Shown: piece after piece, positions 13,201 to 23,335 of the stretch
Position numbering within the stretch: position 1 is the first letter of the stretch
Layout: the number at the start of each line of letters is the position of its first letter
NCBI RefSeq assembly: GCF_040939455.1
Contig: NC_134118.1
Span: forward strand, 78,984,680 to 79,048,679
DNA length: 64,000 nt
Direction of reading: 5' to 3'
DNA from: Microcebus murinus
Lineage: Eukaryota > Chordata > Mammalia > Primates > Cheirogaleidae
Position numbers and translations under genes: made by a program
The notes under the pieces: model-generated
The model's database searches: none
Told to the model about the DNA's origin: nothing
What the model saw: only the letters and a program-made list of their open reading frames with translations

Positions 13201-14409
13201 CAGTGGACATAGCCAGATCCACACAGCACCCTCTCTGCCCGTCTGCCGTGGGTGAGTGGACACAGCCAGATCCGCACTGCGCCTTGCCTGCCCGTCTTTC
13301 GTGGGTGAGTGGACACAGCCAGATCCGCACTGCGCCCTGCCTGACCGTCTGCCGTGGGTGAGTGGACACAGCCAGATCCGCACGGCGCCCTGCCTATCCG
13401 TCTGCCGTGGGTCAGTGGACATAGCCAGATCCACACAGCGCCCTCTGTGCCCGTCTCCCGTCGGTGAGTGGACACAGCCAGATCCACACTGCGCCTTGCC
13501 TGCCCATCTTCCCTGGGTGAGTGGACACAGCCAGATCCGCACTGCGCCCTGCCTGCCCGTCTCCCGTGGGTGACTGGACACAGACAGATCCACACTGCGC
13601 CTTGCCTGCCTGTCTGCCGTGGGTCAGTGGACATAGCCAGATCCACACAGCACCCTCTCTGCCCGTCTCCTGTGGGTGAGTGGACACAGCCAGATCCACA
13701 CTGCGCCTTGCCTGACCGCCTCCCGTGGGTGAGTGTACACAGCCAGATCCGCACTGCGCCCTGCCTGCCCGTCTACCGTGGGTCAGTGGACACAGCCAGA
13801 TCCGCACAGCACCCTCTCTGCCCGTCTCCCGTGGGTGAGTGGACACAGCCAGATCCACAGTGCGCCTTGCCTGCCCGTCTCCCGTGGGTGAGTGGACACA
13901 GCCAGATCCGCACTGTGCCCTGCCGGCCCGTCTGCCGTGGGTGAGTGGACACAGCTAGATCCGCACTTCAACCTGCGTGCCCGTGTGCCGTGGGTCAGTG
14001 GACATAGCCAGATCCACACAGCACCCTCTCTGCCCGTCTCCCGTGGGTGAGTGGACACAGCCAGATCCACACTGCGCCTTGCCTATCCGTCTCCCGTGGG
14101 TGATTGGACACAGCCAGATCCGCACTGCGCCCTGCCTTCCCGTCTGCCGTGGGTGAGTGGACATAGCCAGATCCACACAGCACCCTCTCTGCCCGTCTCC
14201 CATGGCTGAGTGGACACAGCCAGATCCGCACTGCGCCGTGCCAGACCGTCTGCCGTGGGTGAATGGACACACACAGATCCGCACTGAGCCCTGTCTGCCT
14301 GTCTGCCGTGGGTCAGTGGACATAGCCAGATCCAAACAGCACCCTCTCTGCCCGTCTCCCGAGGGTGAGTGGACACAGCCAGATCCACACTGCGCCTTGC
14401 CTGCCCGTA
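10293..14409. repeat. Higher-order satellite unit, copy II (4117 bp)
   Basis: It repeats 5590-10292 without the monomer at 6621-6673 and with a single copy of the 530-bp segment. Its landmarks are the doubled CTGCCTGCCCAA near 11134-11160 and the partial monomer near 11337-11370. A region around 12980-13200 is locally rearranged relative to 8330-8555, with monomers in a different order but the same total length. Confidence 0.85.
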
Positions 14410-16058
14410 TCCCGTGGGTGAGTTGACACAGCCAGATACGCACTGTGCCCTGCCGGCCCGTCTGCCATGGGTGAGTGGACACAGCCAGATCCGCACTTCA
14501 ACCTGCGTGCCCGTGTGCCGTGGGTCAGTGGACATAGCCAGATCCACACAGCACCCTCTCTGCCCGTCTCCCTTGGGTGAGTGGACACAGCCAGATCCAC
14601 ACTGCGCCTTGCCTACCCGTCACCCGTGGGTGATTGGACACAGCCAGATCCGCACTGCGCCCTGCCTGCCCGTCTGCCGTGGGTCAGTGGACATAGCCAG
14701 ATCCACACAGCACCCTCTCTGCCCGTCTCCCGTGGGTGAGTGTACACAGCCAGATCCACACTGCGCCTTGCCTGCCCGTCTCCCGTGGGTGAGTGGACAC
14801 AGCCAGATCCGCACTGCGCCCTGCCTGCCCGTCTCCCGTGGGTGAGTGGACACAGCCAGATCCGCACTGCGCCCTGCATGCCCCTCTCCTGTGGAAGAGT
14901 GGACACCGCCAGATCCACACTGCGCAATGCCTGACCGTCTGCCGTGGGTGAGTGGACACAGCAAGATCCGCACTGCACCCTGCCTGGCCTTGTGCCGTGG
15001 GTCAGTGGTCATAGCCAGATCAACATAACATCCTCTCTGCCCGTCTCCCGTGGGTGAGTGGACACAGCCAGATCCACACTGAGCCTTGACTGCCCGTCTC
15101 CCGTGGGTGAGTGGACACATCCAGATCCACACTGCGCCTTGTCTGCCCGTCTGCCATGGGTGAGTGGACACAGCCAGATCCGCACTGCGCCCTGCCTGCC
15201 CGTCTGCTGTGGGTCAATGGACATAGCCATATCCACACAGCACCCTCTCTGCCCGTCTCCCGTGGGTGAATGGACACAGTCAGACCCACACTGCGCCTTG
15301 CCTGCCCGTCGCCCGTGGGTGAGTGGACACAGCGAGATCCGCACTGCGCCCTGCCTGCCCGTCTGCCGTGGGTGAGTGGACACAGCCAGATGCGCACTGC
15401 GCCCTGCATACCCGTCTGCCGTGGGTCAGTGGACATAGCCAAATCCACACAGCACCCTCTCTGCCCGTCTCTCGTAGGTGAGTGGTCACAGCCAGATCCA
15501 CACTGAGCTCTCACTGCTCGTCTCCCGTGAGTGAGGGGACACAGCCAGATCCACACTGAGCCCTCACTTCCTGTCTCCCGTGGGTGAGTGGACACAGACA
15601 GATCCACACTGCGGCCTCACTGCCCATCTCCCGTGGGTGTTTGGACACAGCCAGATCCACACTGTGTTCTGCCTGCCCGTCTTCCATGGGTCAGTGGACA
15701 TAGCCAGATTCACACAGCACCCTCTATGACCGTCTCCTGTGTGTGAATGGACACAGCCAAATCCACACTGCACATTGCCTGCCCGTCTCCCGTGGGTGAG
15801 TGGACAAGCCAGATCCGCACTTCACCCTGCCTGCCCGTCTGCTGTGGGTGAGTGGACACAGCTAGATCCGCACTGCGCCCTGCCTGCCCGTCTGCCGTGG
15901 GTCAGTGGACATAGCCAGATCCACACAGCATTCTCTCTATCCGTCTCCTGTGGGAGAGTGGACACAGCCAGATCCACACTGTGCCTTGCCTGCCCATCTC
16001 CCGTGGGTGAGTGGACATAGCAGGATCCACACTGCGCACTCATTGCAGGTCTCCCGTG

Positions 16059-16950
16059 GGAATGTGGACACAGCCAATTCCAAAATGTTCCCTGCCTGCC
16101 CGTCACCCGTGGATGAGTGGACACAGCCAGATCCACACTGTCCACTCACTGCCCGTCTCACGTGAGTGAGTGGACACAGCCAGATCCACACTGAGCCCTC
16201 ACTGCCCGTCTCCCGTGAGTGAGTGGACACAGCCAGATCCACACTGAGCCCTCACTGCCCGTCTCCCGTGGGTGAGTGGACACAGCCAGATCCACACTGA
16301 GCCCTCACTGCCCGTCTCCCGTGGGTGAGTGGACACATCAAAATCCACACTGCGCCCTCACTGCCCGTCTCCCATGTGAGTGTGGACACAGCCAGATCCG
16401 CACTGCGCCCTGCTTGCCCGTCTCCCATGGGTGAGTGGACACAGCCAGATCCGCTCTGTGTGATGCCTGCCCGTCTGCCATGGGTGAATGGACACTGCTA
16501 TATCCTCACTGTTCCCTGCCTGCCCGTCTCCTGTGGGTCAGTGGACATAGCCAGATTCACACTGTGCCTTCACTGCCCATCTCCCGTGGTAGTGTGGTCA
16601 CAGCAAGATCCACACTGTGCCCTGCCTGCCCGTCTCCCGTGGGTGAGTGGACATAGCCAGATCCACACAGCAGGCTCACTGTCCGTCTCCCGTGGGTGAT
16701 TAGACACAGCCAGATCCACACTGAGCCTTGCCTGCCCATCTCCCGTGGGTGAGTGGACACAGCCAGATCCACACTGCGCCCTGCCTGCCCGTCTCCCGTG
16801 GGTGAGTGGACACAGCCAGATCCACACTGCACCCTGCCTGCCCGTCTATTGTGGTTGAGTGGACACAGCCAGATCCACACAGCACCCTCACTACCCATCT
16901 CCCGTGGGTGAGTGGTCACAGCAGGATCCACACAGCACCCTCAGTGCCCG
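16059..16950. repeat. 2.2-kb-spaced duplication, left copy
   Basis: This is nearly identical to 18336-19174. It shares rare variants such as TCCGCTCTGTGTGATGCC and CACTGCTATATCCTCACTG. The left copy has one more CTGAGCCCTCACTG monomer near 16210-16320. Its start also matches bases 1 and 5017. Confidence 0.8.
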
Positions 16951-18335
16951 TCTCCCGTGGGTGAGTGGACACAGCCAGATCCACACTGCGCCTTGCCTGC
17001 CCGTCTCCCGTGGGTGAGTGGACACAGCCAGATCCGCACTGCATCCTGCCTGCCCGTCTGTCGAGGGTGAGGGTACACAGCCAGATGCGCACTGCGCCCT
17101 GCATACCCGTCTGCCGTGGGTCAGTGGACATAGCCAAATCCACACAGCACCCTCTCTGCCCGTCTCTCGTAGGTGAGTGGTCACAGCCAGATCCACACTG
17201 AGCTCTCACTGCTCGTCTCCCGTGAGTGAGGGGACACAGCCAGATCCACACTGAGCCCTCACTTCCCGTCTCCCGTGGGTGAGTGGACACAGACAGATCC
17301 ACACTGCGGCCTCACTGCCCATCTCCCGTGGGTGTGTGGACACAGCCAGATCCACACTGTGTTCTGCCTGCCCGTCTTCCGTGGGTCAGTGGACATAGCC
17401 AGATTCACACAGCACCCTCTATGACCGTCTCCTGTGTGTGAATGGACACAGCCAAATCCACACTGCACATTGCCTGCCCGTCTCCCGTGGGTGAGTGGAC
17501 ACAGCCAGATCCGCACTGCACCCTGCCTGCCCGTCTGCTGTGGGTGAGTGGACACAGCTAGATCCGCACTGTGCCCTTCCTGCCCGTCTGCCGTGGGGAG
17601 GTGGACAGAGCCAGATCCACACAGCACTCTCTCTGCCCATCTCCCGTGGGTGAGGACACAGCCAGATCCGCACTGCGCCCTGCCTGCCCGTCTGCCGTGG
17701 GTGAGTAGACACAGCCAGATCCGCACTGCGCCCTGCCTGGCCTTGTGCCGTGGGTCAGTGGACATAGCCAGATCAACATAGCACCCTCTCTGCCCGTCTC
17801 CCATGGGTGAGTGGACACAGCCAGATCCACACTGAGCCTTGACTGCCCGTCTCCCGTGGGTGAGTGGACACAGCCAGATCCGCACTGCGCCTTGTCTGCC
17901 CGTCTGCCATGGGTGAGTGGACACAGCCAGATCCGCACCACGCCCTGCCTGCCCGTCTGCTGTGGGTCAATGGACATAGCCATATCCACACAGCACCCTC
18001 TCTGCCCGTCTCCCGTGGGTGAATGGACACAGTCAGACCCACACTGCGCCTTGCCTGCCCGTCGCCCGTGGGTGAGTGGACACAGCCAGATCCGCACTGC
18101 ACCCTGCCTGCCCGTCTGCTGTGGGTGAGTGGACACAGCCAGATCCGCACTGCGCCCTGCCTGCCCGTCTGCCGTGGGTCAGTGGACATAGCCAGATCCA
18201 CACAGCATTCTCTCTATCCGTCTCCTGTGGGAGAGTGGACACAGCCAGATCCACACTCTGCCCTCCCTGCCCATCTCCCGTGGGTGAGTGGACATAGCAG
18301 GATCCACACTGCGCACTCATTGCCGGTCTCCCGTG

Positions 18336-19174
18336 GGAATGTGGACACAGCCAATTCCAAACTGTTCCCTGCCTGCCCGTCACCCGTGGATGAGTGGACA
18401 CAGCCAGATCCACACTGTCCACTCACTGCCCGTCTCACGTGAGTGAGTGGACACAGCCAGATCCACACTGAGCCCTCACTGCCCATCTCCCGTGAGTGAG
18501 TGGACACAGCCAGATCCACACTGAACCCTCACTGCCCGTCTCCCGTGGGTGAGTGGACACAGCCAGATCCACACTGCGCCCTTACTGCCCGTCTCCCGTG
18601 TGAGTGTGGACACAGCCAGATCCGCACTGCGCCCTGCTTGCCCGTCTCCCATGGGTGAGTGGACACAGCCAGATCCGCTCTGTGTGATGCCTGCCCGTCT
18701 GCCATGGGTGAATGGACACTGCTATATCCTCACTGTTCCCTGCCTGCCCATCTCCCGTGGGTCAGTGGACATAGCCAGATTCACACTGTGCCTTCACTGC
18801 CCATCTCCCGTGGTAGTGTGGTCACAGCAAGATCCACACTGTGCCCTGCCTGCCCGTCTCCCGTGGGTGAGTGGACATAGCCAGATCCACACAGCAGGCT
18901 CACTGCCCGTCTCCCGTGGGAGAGTGGACACAGCCAGATCCACACTGAGCCTTGCCTGCCCGTCTCCCGTGGGTGAGTGGACACAGCCAGATCCACACTG
19001 CGCCCAGCCTGCCCGTCTCCCGTGGGTGAGTGGACACAGCCAGATCCACACTGCACCCTGCCTGCCCGTCTATTGTGGTTGAGTGGACACAGCCAGATCC
19101 ACACAGCACCCTCACTGCCCATCTCCCGTGGGTGAGTGGTCACAGCAGGATCCACACAGCACCCTCAGTGCCCG
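18336..19174. repeat. 2.2-kb-spaced duplication, right copy
   Basis: This is the right partner of 16059-16950, one monomer shorter. The rare monomer variants appear in the same order, so this is a segmental copy and not chance similarity between monomers. Confidence 0.8.
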
Positions 19175-21504
19175 TCTCCCGTGGGTGAGTGGACACAGCC
19201 AGATCCACACTGCGCCTTGCCTGCCCGTCTCCCGTGGGTGAGTGGACACAGCCAGATCCGCACTGCGCCCTGCCTGCCCGTCTGCCGTGGGTCAGTGGAC
19301 ATAGCCAGATCCACACAGCACCCTCTCTGCCCATCTCCTGTGGGTGAGTGGACACAGCCAGATCCACACTGCGCCTTGCCTGCCCGCCTCCCGTGGGTGA
19401 GTGGACACAGCCAGATCCGCACTGTGCCTTGCCTCCCCGTCTGCCGTGGGTGAGTGGACACAGCCAGATCCGCACTGTGCCCTGCCTGAACGTCTGCCGT
19501 GGGTCAGTGGACACAGCAAGATCCGCACTGCGCCCTACCTGCCCGTCTGCCGTGGGTCAGTGGACATAGCCAGATCCACACAGCACCCTCTCTGCCCGTG
19601 TGCCATGGGTGAGTGGACACAGCCAGATCCGCACTGCGGCCTGCCTGCCCGACTGCCGTGGGTCAGTGGACACAGCCAGATCCGCACTGCGCACCGCTTG
19701 CCCGTCTGCCGTGGGACAGTGGACGTAGCCAGATTCACACAGTACCCTCTCTGGCCGTCTCCCGTGGGTGAGTGGACACAGCCAGATCCACACTGCGAGT
19801 TGCCTGCCCGTCTCCCGTGGGTGAGTGGACACAGCCAGATCCGCACTGCATCCTGCCTGCCCGTCTGTCGAGGCTGAGGGGACACAACCAGATCCGCACT
19901 GCGCCCTTCCTGCCCGTCTGCCGTGGGTAGGTGGACATAGCCAGATCCACACAGCACCCTCTCTGCACATCTCCGGTGGGTGAGAACACAGCCAGATCCG
20001 CACTGCGCCCTGCCTGCCCGTCTGCCATGGGTGAGTGGACACAGCCAGATTCGCACTGCGCCCTGACTGCCCTTGTGCCGTGGGTCAGTGGACATAGCCA
20101 GATCCACACAGCACCCTCTCTGCCCGTCTACCATGGGTGAGTGGACACAGCCAGATCCACACTGCGCCTTGCCTGCCCATCTCCCGTGGGTGAGTGGACA
20201 CAGCCAGATCCGCACTGCGCCCTGTATGCCCGTCTGCCATGGGTGAGTGGACACAGCCAGATCCGCACTGCGCCTTGCCTGCCCATCTGCTGTGGGTCAG
20301 TGGACACAGCCAGATCCACACTGCGCCTTGCCTGCCCGTCTCCCGTTGGTGAGTGGACACAGCCTGATCCCCAAGTGGACACATCCAGATCCGCAATGCG
20401 CCCTGCCTGCCCGTCTGCCGTGGGTGAGTGCACACAGCCAGATCCGCACTGCGCCCAGACTGCCCGTCTGCCGTGGGTGAGTGGACATAGCCAGATCCAC
20501 ACAGCACCCTATCTGCCCGTCTCCCGTGGGTGAGTGGACACAGCCAGATCCACACTGCGCCTTGCCTGCCCCTCTCCCATTGGTGAGTGGACACAGCCAG
20601 AACCGCAATGCGCCCTGCCTACCCATCTGCCGTGGGTGAGTGGACACAGCCAGATCCGCACTGCGATCTGCCTGCCCGTCTGCCGTTGGTCTGTGGACAT
20701 ATCCAGATCCACACAGCACCCTCTGTGCCCGTCTCCCGTGTGTGAGTTGACAGAGCCAGATCCGCACTGCGCCCTGCCTTCCCGTCTGCCGTGGCTGAGT
20801 GGACACAGCCTGATCCGCACTGCCCCCTGCCTGCCCGTCTCCGATGGGTGAGTGTAGACAGCCAGATCCACACTGCGCCCTGCCTGCCCGTCTCCCGTGG
20901 GTGAGTGGACACAGCCAGATCCGCACTGTCCCCTTCCTGCCCGTCTCCCGTGTGTGAGTTGACACAGCCAGATCCGCACTGCGCCCTGTCTGCCCGTCTG
21001 CCATGGGTGAGTGGACACAGCCAGATCCGCACTGCGCCTTGCCTGCCCGTCTCCCATTGGTGAGTGGACACAGCCAGATCCACACTGCGCCTTGCCTGCC
21101 CGTCTCCCATTGGTGAGTGGACACAGCCAGATCCCCAAGTGGACACATCCAGATCCGCACTGCGCCCAGACTGCCCGTCTGCCGTAGGGAGGGAGTTCCA
21201 GAAGAAGGCCAGGATGTCATTTTGAGGGAGTATGTGACCAGAACTCGTCCCGTTGCTTTTGGGGTTCTATGGGCTACACGTAGGAATCTTTGGTGGTGGC
21301 ACCTGATGTTGGGGGATCCGGAGTCACACCCAGACCTGCTCCACAGGCCTCCTTTTACTTTTCTCTTCGGATTCAATATTCTTAAAAAGTGTCTCTTATG
21401 TCTATGATTGCATTTTCTTTTCTCTCTCTTTTCAAGCAGATGATGGGAGTCCAATTATTAAGGTGACATGTGTTGCCTGTGCCCCCCTCCCCCCTGTGTT
21501 CTTA

Positions 21505-21977
21505 TTCATTTACCTCTGATGTCGTTCCAGCGTATTGTGGGGGTACCAATGTTAAGGTCGGGTACGTTGCCCTCTCCCAGCCTCCCCCCTCGGGTCAGAG
21601 CCTCAAGTGCGCCCATCCCCCAGTCGGTGCGCACCCACCCCATTCCTAATGGAGGTGTATGCCCATCCCCTCCCCCCACCCGCCCGACACCCACCCGATG
21701 AAGGTGATTCCTCTGTGTCCACTTAGGTGTCCATCGGTTCGTACCCATTTGCTGGTGAGCGCGAGCACGTGGTGCTCGTGTGTCCATTCTTGGGCTACCT
21801 GGCTTACTGGAACGGGTTCCAGCTCTGGCCAGGAGAACCACGAGAGGTGCCCTCTCACCGCTGCTCCTCCTAGCTGAATAGCACTCCGTGGTGTCCACGC
21901 GCCACATTTCATTTACGCACTCGTGGGTCGTTGGGCACTCGGGTCGCTTCCAGGTCTTTGCGATTGTGACTTGTGCC
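21505..21977 (-). mobile_element. LINE-1 3'-end relic, antisense, part 1
   Basis: Read on the minus strand, about 21880-21975 translates to a run containing TIAKTW, a Cys-Pro pair, an Asn-Glu-Met-Trp and ECYSA. This lines up with the last part of mammalian L1 ORF2, whose known pattern there is TIAKTWKQPKCP followed by a MEYYSAI motif. Bases to the left (about 21505-21860) fit the L1 3' UTR. Spotting it is hard because the copy has become GC-rich. There is no functional frame and the 5' parts of L1 are gone. The same relic occurs in every complete spacer, so it was in the ancestral 5S unit before amplification. Confidence 0.72.
21964..21977. repeat. Putative target-site duplication, left
   Basis: TTGTGACTTGTGCC here pairs with TTGTGAATCGTGCC at 23265-23278 (12 of 14 bases equal). 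Both derive from the same point in L1 ORF2, so the L1 sequence overlaps itself by 14 bp across the inserted segment. This is what a retrotransposition or patched-break insertion leaves behind. Confidence 0.6.
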
Positions 21978-21983
21978 CTGACT

Positions 21984-22002
21984 CTAACCCTAACCCTTAC
22001 CC
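21984..22002. repeat. Telomere-like interstitial repeat
   Basis: CTAACCCTAACCCTTACCC is two exact and one near-exact vertebrate telomeric units (TTAGGG on the other strand). It lies seven bases inside the left edge of the inserted segment. It recurs in all 11 later spacers. Confidence 0.75.
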
Positions 22003-22674
22003 AGCCCGTCTCCTCCTCGGCCCCTGCCTGACTGACTCCTTCCCGCCCGGCCTGTCACCTGTCACCGTCCTCTGCCCCTGCCTGACACGCTCCTCCCCAC
22101 CCGGGCCGTCACCGTCCTCGGCCCCTGCCTGACGGGGCTCCTCCGTCGCCTGGGCCTTCCAAGGGCTTGGTGTGGACGCTGGTTCCAGGACGCCCTCCCA
22201 GGAACCCGGTAGCAGGGCGGCCGCAGCGTCTCGCGCCACCCAACCGTCCGCCGGCCGGCGGCCGTCGCTAAGTGGCCTGCGGGGGACGTGCCCCCACTGT
22301 GGGGCGGGCGCCCAGCCTGGTGTCTTCTCTGAGGCCCCGTGGCTGCTTTTCCCCCCCCCCCGCAAGGGGAGAGCCGCGGAGGTGGGGACCGCCTCCTCGT
22401 GGGGACGTACACCCAGCTCTCCACGTCGGATTCCGGGGCTCTCTGTCCTGCCAGAAGGCCCAGCTGGCCTGCGGGTCCTTAGAGTGGCAAAAACATCCGA
22501 AAACTGAGATTGAGGGTCCGGTGGTTGTCTGCACTTTTGTGCTGGGCACCCCAGGGAGGCCCGGGGGCTGGCTGGACAACGCGGTCTGCTGGGCGGGGGG
22601 GGGGTTTGGAGGAGCAACTGATGCCCTTTGCACTTTGGGTAGCAAGTGTCTGAGGTGTCTCTGAGCCCTGCGCC

Positions 22675-22740
22675 ATGTCGGGGGTGGGGGGTGGGAGGTC
22701 GGGGGGGTGGAGGAGCAGGAGGAGGAGGAGGAGGAGGTGG
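22675..22740 (+). repeat. G-rich and (GGA)n tract
   Basis: Several runs of four to seven Gs are followed by a (GGA)n run. The GGA count differs between units and is highest in the unit at 48290-48325. The pattern satisfies the usual G-quadruplex rule of four or more G-runs with short loops. The shadow open frames with poly-Glu, poly-Arg or poly-Gly across it have no support as genes. Confidence 0.7.
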
Positions 22741-23264
22741 GAAAGGCCGTGGCCTGCAGTCGTCTTCCCGGGGTGGCTTCTTCCACAGGCTGCTTGGCCT
22801 GGGCTCCCTGCACCTGGGCCTTTGGAGGACTGGCCCTGTGCTTGCCAACGCTTCCCCTGCAGGGACCCAGAGCTGGGAGGTTGCATCTCTCAGCCCTGGG
22901 TCGGGCAGAGCCCCAGCGGGCCATGCCCACAACCTCTCTCAGCACGGGTCCCCCAGAAGGCTCCTTTGGGACCAGGATTCTCTTGCGGGTGACTCTTTAA
23001 GGTCTGGCCCCTGGATGGAGGGGCACCAGGAGTAGAGGAGCAGGAAGGGGAAGGGGGTGGCCATGCGAGGGGACACTTTCAGGCCAAGTCCCAGCTTCAG
23101 CCTGTTCCTCCTGGGAACCCCGGGGTGTACGTCACACCTCCTGGTTGTCCCGCTCTGAGACAAGGAGCCGGGCTTCGCATTCCCCCAGCAGCCAGTCGTG
23201 GGCTGAGGACACCTGGGGCGTTGGGAACTCCCTGGCTTCTCCTTGGCTTAACATCTGGAGCTGC

Positions 23265-23335
23265 TTGTGAATCGTGCCGCCACACACACCCGAGTGCAGG
23301 TGTCTTCTGCACAGACTGCGGGCCTCGCTCTTCTG
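23265..23335 (-). mobile_element. LINE-1 3'-end relic, antisense, part 2
   Basis: On the minus strand this reads DTCTR, then VCVAARFT, matching the mammalian L1 ORF2 segment that directly precedes TIAKTW (known pattern DTCTRMFIAAQFTIAKTW). It is thus the upstream continuation of the relic at 21505-21977, separated from it by the inserted segment. The L1 similarity fades after about 23335. The next 300 bases, to about 23640, are AT-richer and hold nothing I recognise. Confidence 0.7.

Larger units (their letters stand above)
1..21186. repeat. 53-bp satellite array (about 400 monomers)
   Basis: The whole stretch is built from one 53-bp monomer that starts with GTGGACACAGCCAGATCC, passes through a CTGCCCGTC core and ends in GTGGGTGA. 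Dividing the length by 53 gives about 400 copies. Common subtypes carry either CCGCACTGCGCCCTGCC, CCACACAGCACCCTCTC or CCACACTGCGCCTTGCC in the middle, and they often follow in that order, giving a 159-bp trimer. Monomers of the form CACACTGAGCCCTCACTG cluster near 100-250, 3700-3850, 5140-5220, 15480-15580, 16180-16320 and 18460-18540. I see no gene, no RNA gene and no dispersed transposon inside it. The satellite family is not one I can name. Confidence 0.95.
14410..21186. repeat. Mosaic satellite region next to the 5S array
   Basis: Monomers continue with the same 53-bp period but in a patchwork of duplications. The segment starting GGAATGTGGACACAGCC is at 16059 and 18336 (offset 2277), falling to 2224 after about 16320, so the first copy holds one additional monomer. 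Other pairs are about 15480-15830 with 17175-17525 (offset 1695) and 15058 with 17811 (offset 2753). A stretch near 20534-20850 resembles 8079-8400. Two truncated monomers (GATCCCCAAGTGGACACATC) lie near 20367 and 21131. Confidence 0.8.
21978..23264. mobile_element. 1.29-kb segment inserted into the L1 relic, origin unknown
   Basis: The L1 reading frame is continuous if this segment is removed. The segment starts a few bases before CTAACCC-type repeats, continues with short imperfect repeats of CCCCTGCCTGAC (22020-22135), a C-run near 22350-22360, a G-rich and GGA-rich stretch (22590-22740) and then moderately GC-rich sequence with no recognisable gene. There is no poly-A tail at either edge. 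It may be a GC-rich composite retroposon or filler DNA captured during break repair; I cannot name it. Confidence 0.5.

Noticed and set aside
1..21186. CRISPR-like array (short repeats with regular spacing)
   Set aside because: There are no unique spacers; the entire 53-bp period is repeat. The context is a mammalian 5S array.
1..21186. Collagen-like, mucin-like or zinc-finger coding repeat
   Set aside because: The repeat unit is 53 bp, not a multiple of 3, so each monomer is read in a different phase. Real coding minisatellites keep a multiple of 3.
21646..21912. Possible small protein genes of 70-130 codons repeated in each 5S unit (for example minus-strand frames in 21506-21912)
   Set aside because: They are a decayed L1 end and other spacer DNA. 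Conservation between units reflects array homogenisation, not selection on protein.
21984..22002. True chromosome end
   Set aside because: Only about three telomeric units, embedded in each spacer with the array continuing on both sides.
21978..23264. SVA or LAVA-type composite retroposon
   Set aside because: A GC-rich body with a simple repeat at one edge is suggestive, but there is no Alu-like part, no clear tandem VNTR and no poly-A tail. Left as unknown.
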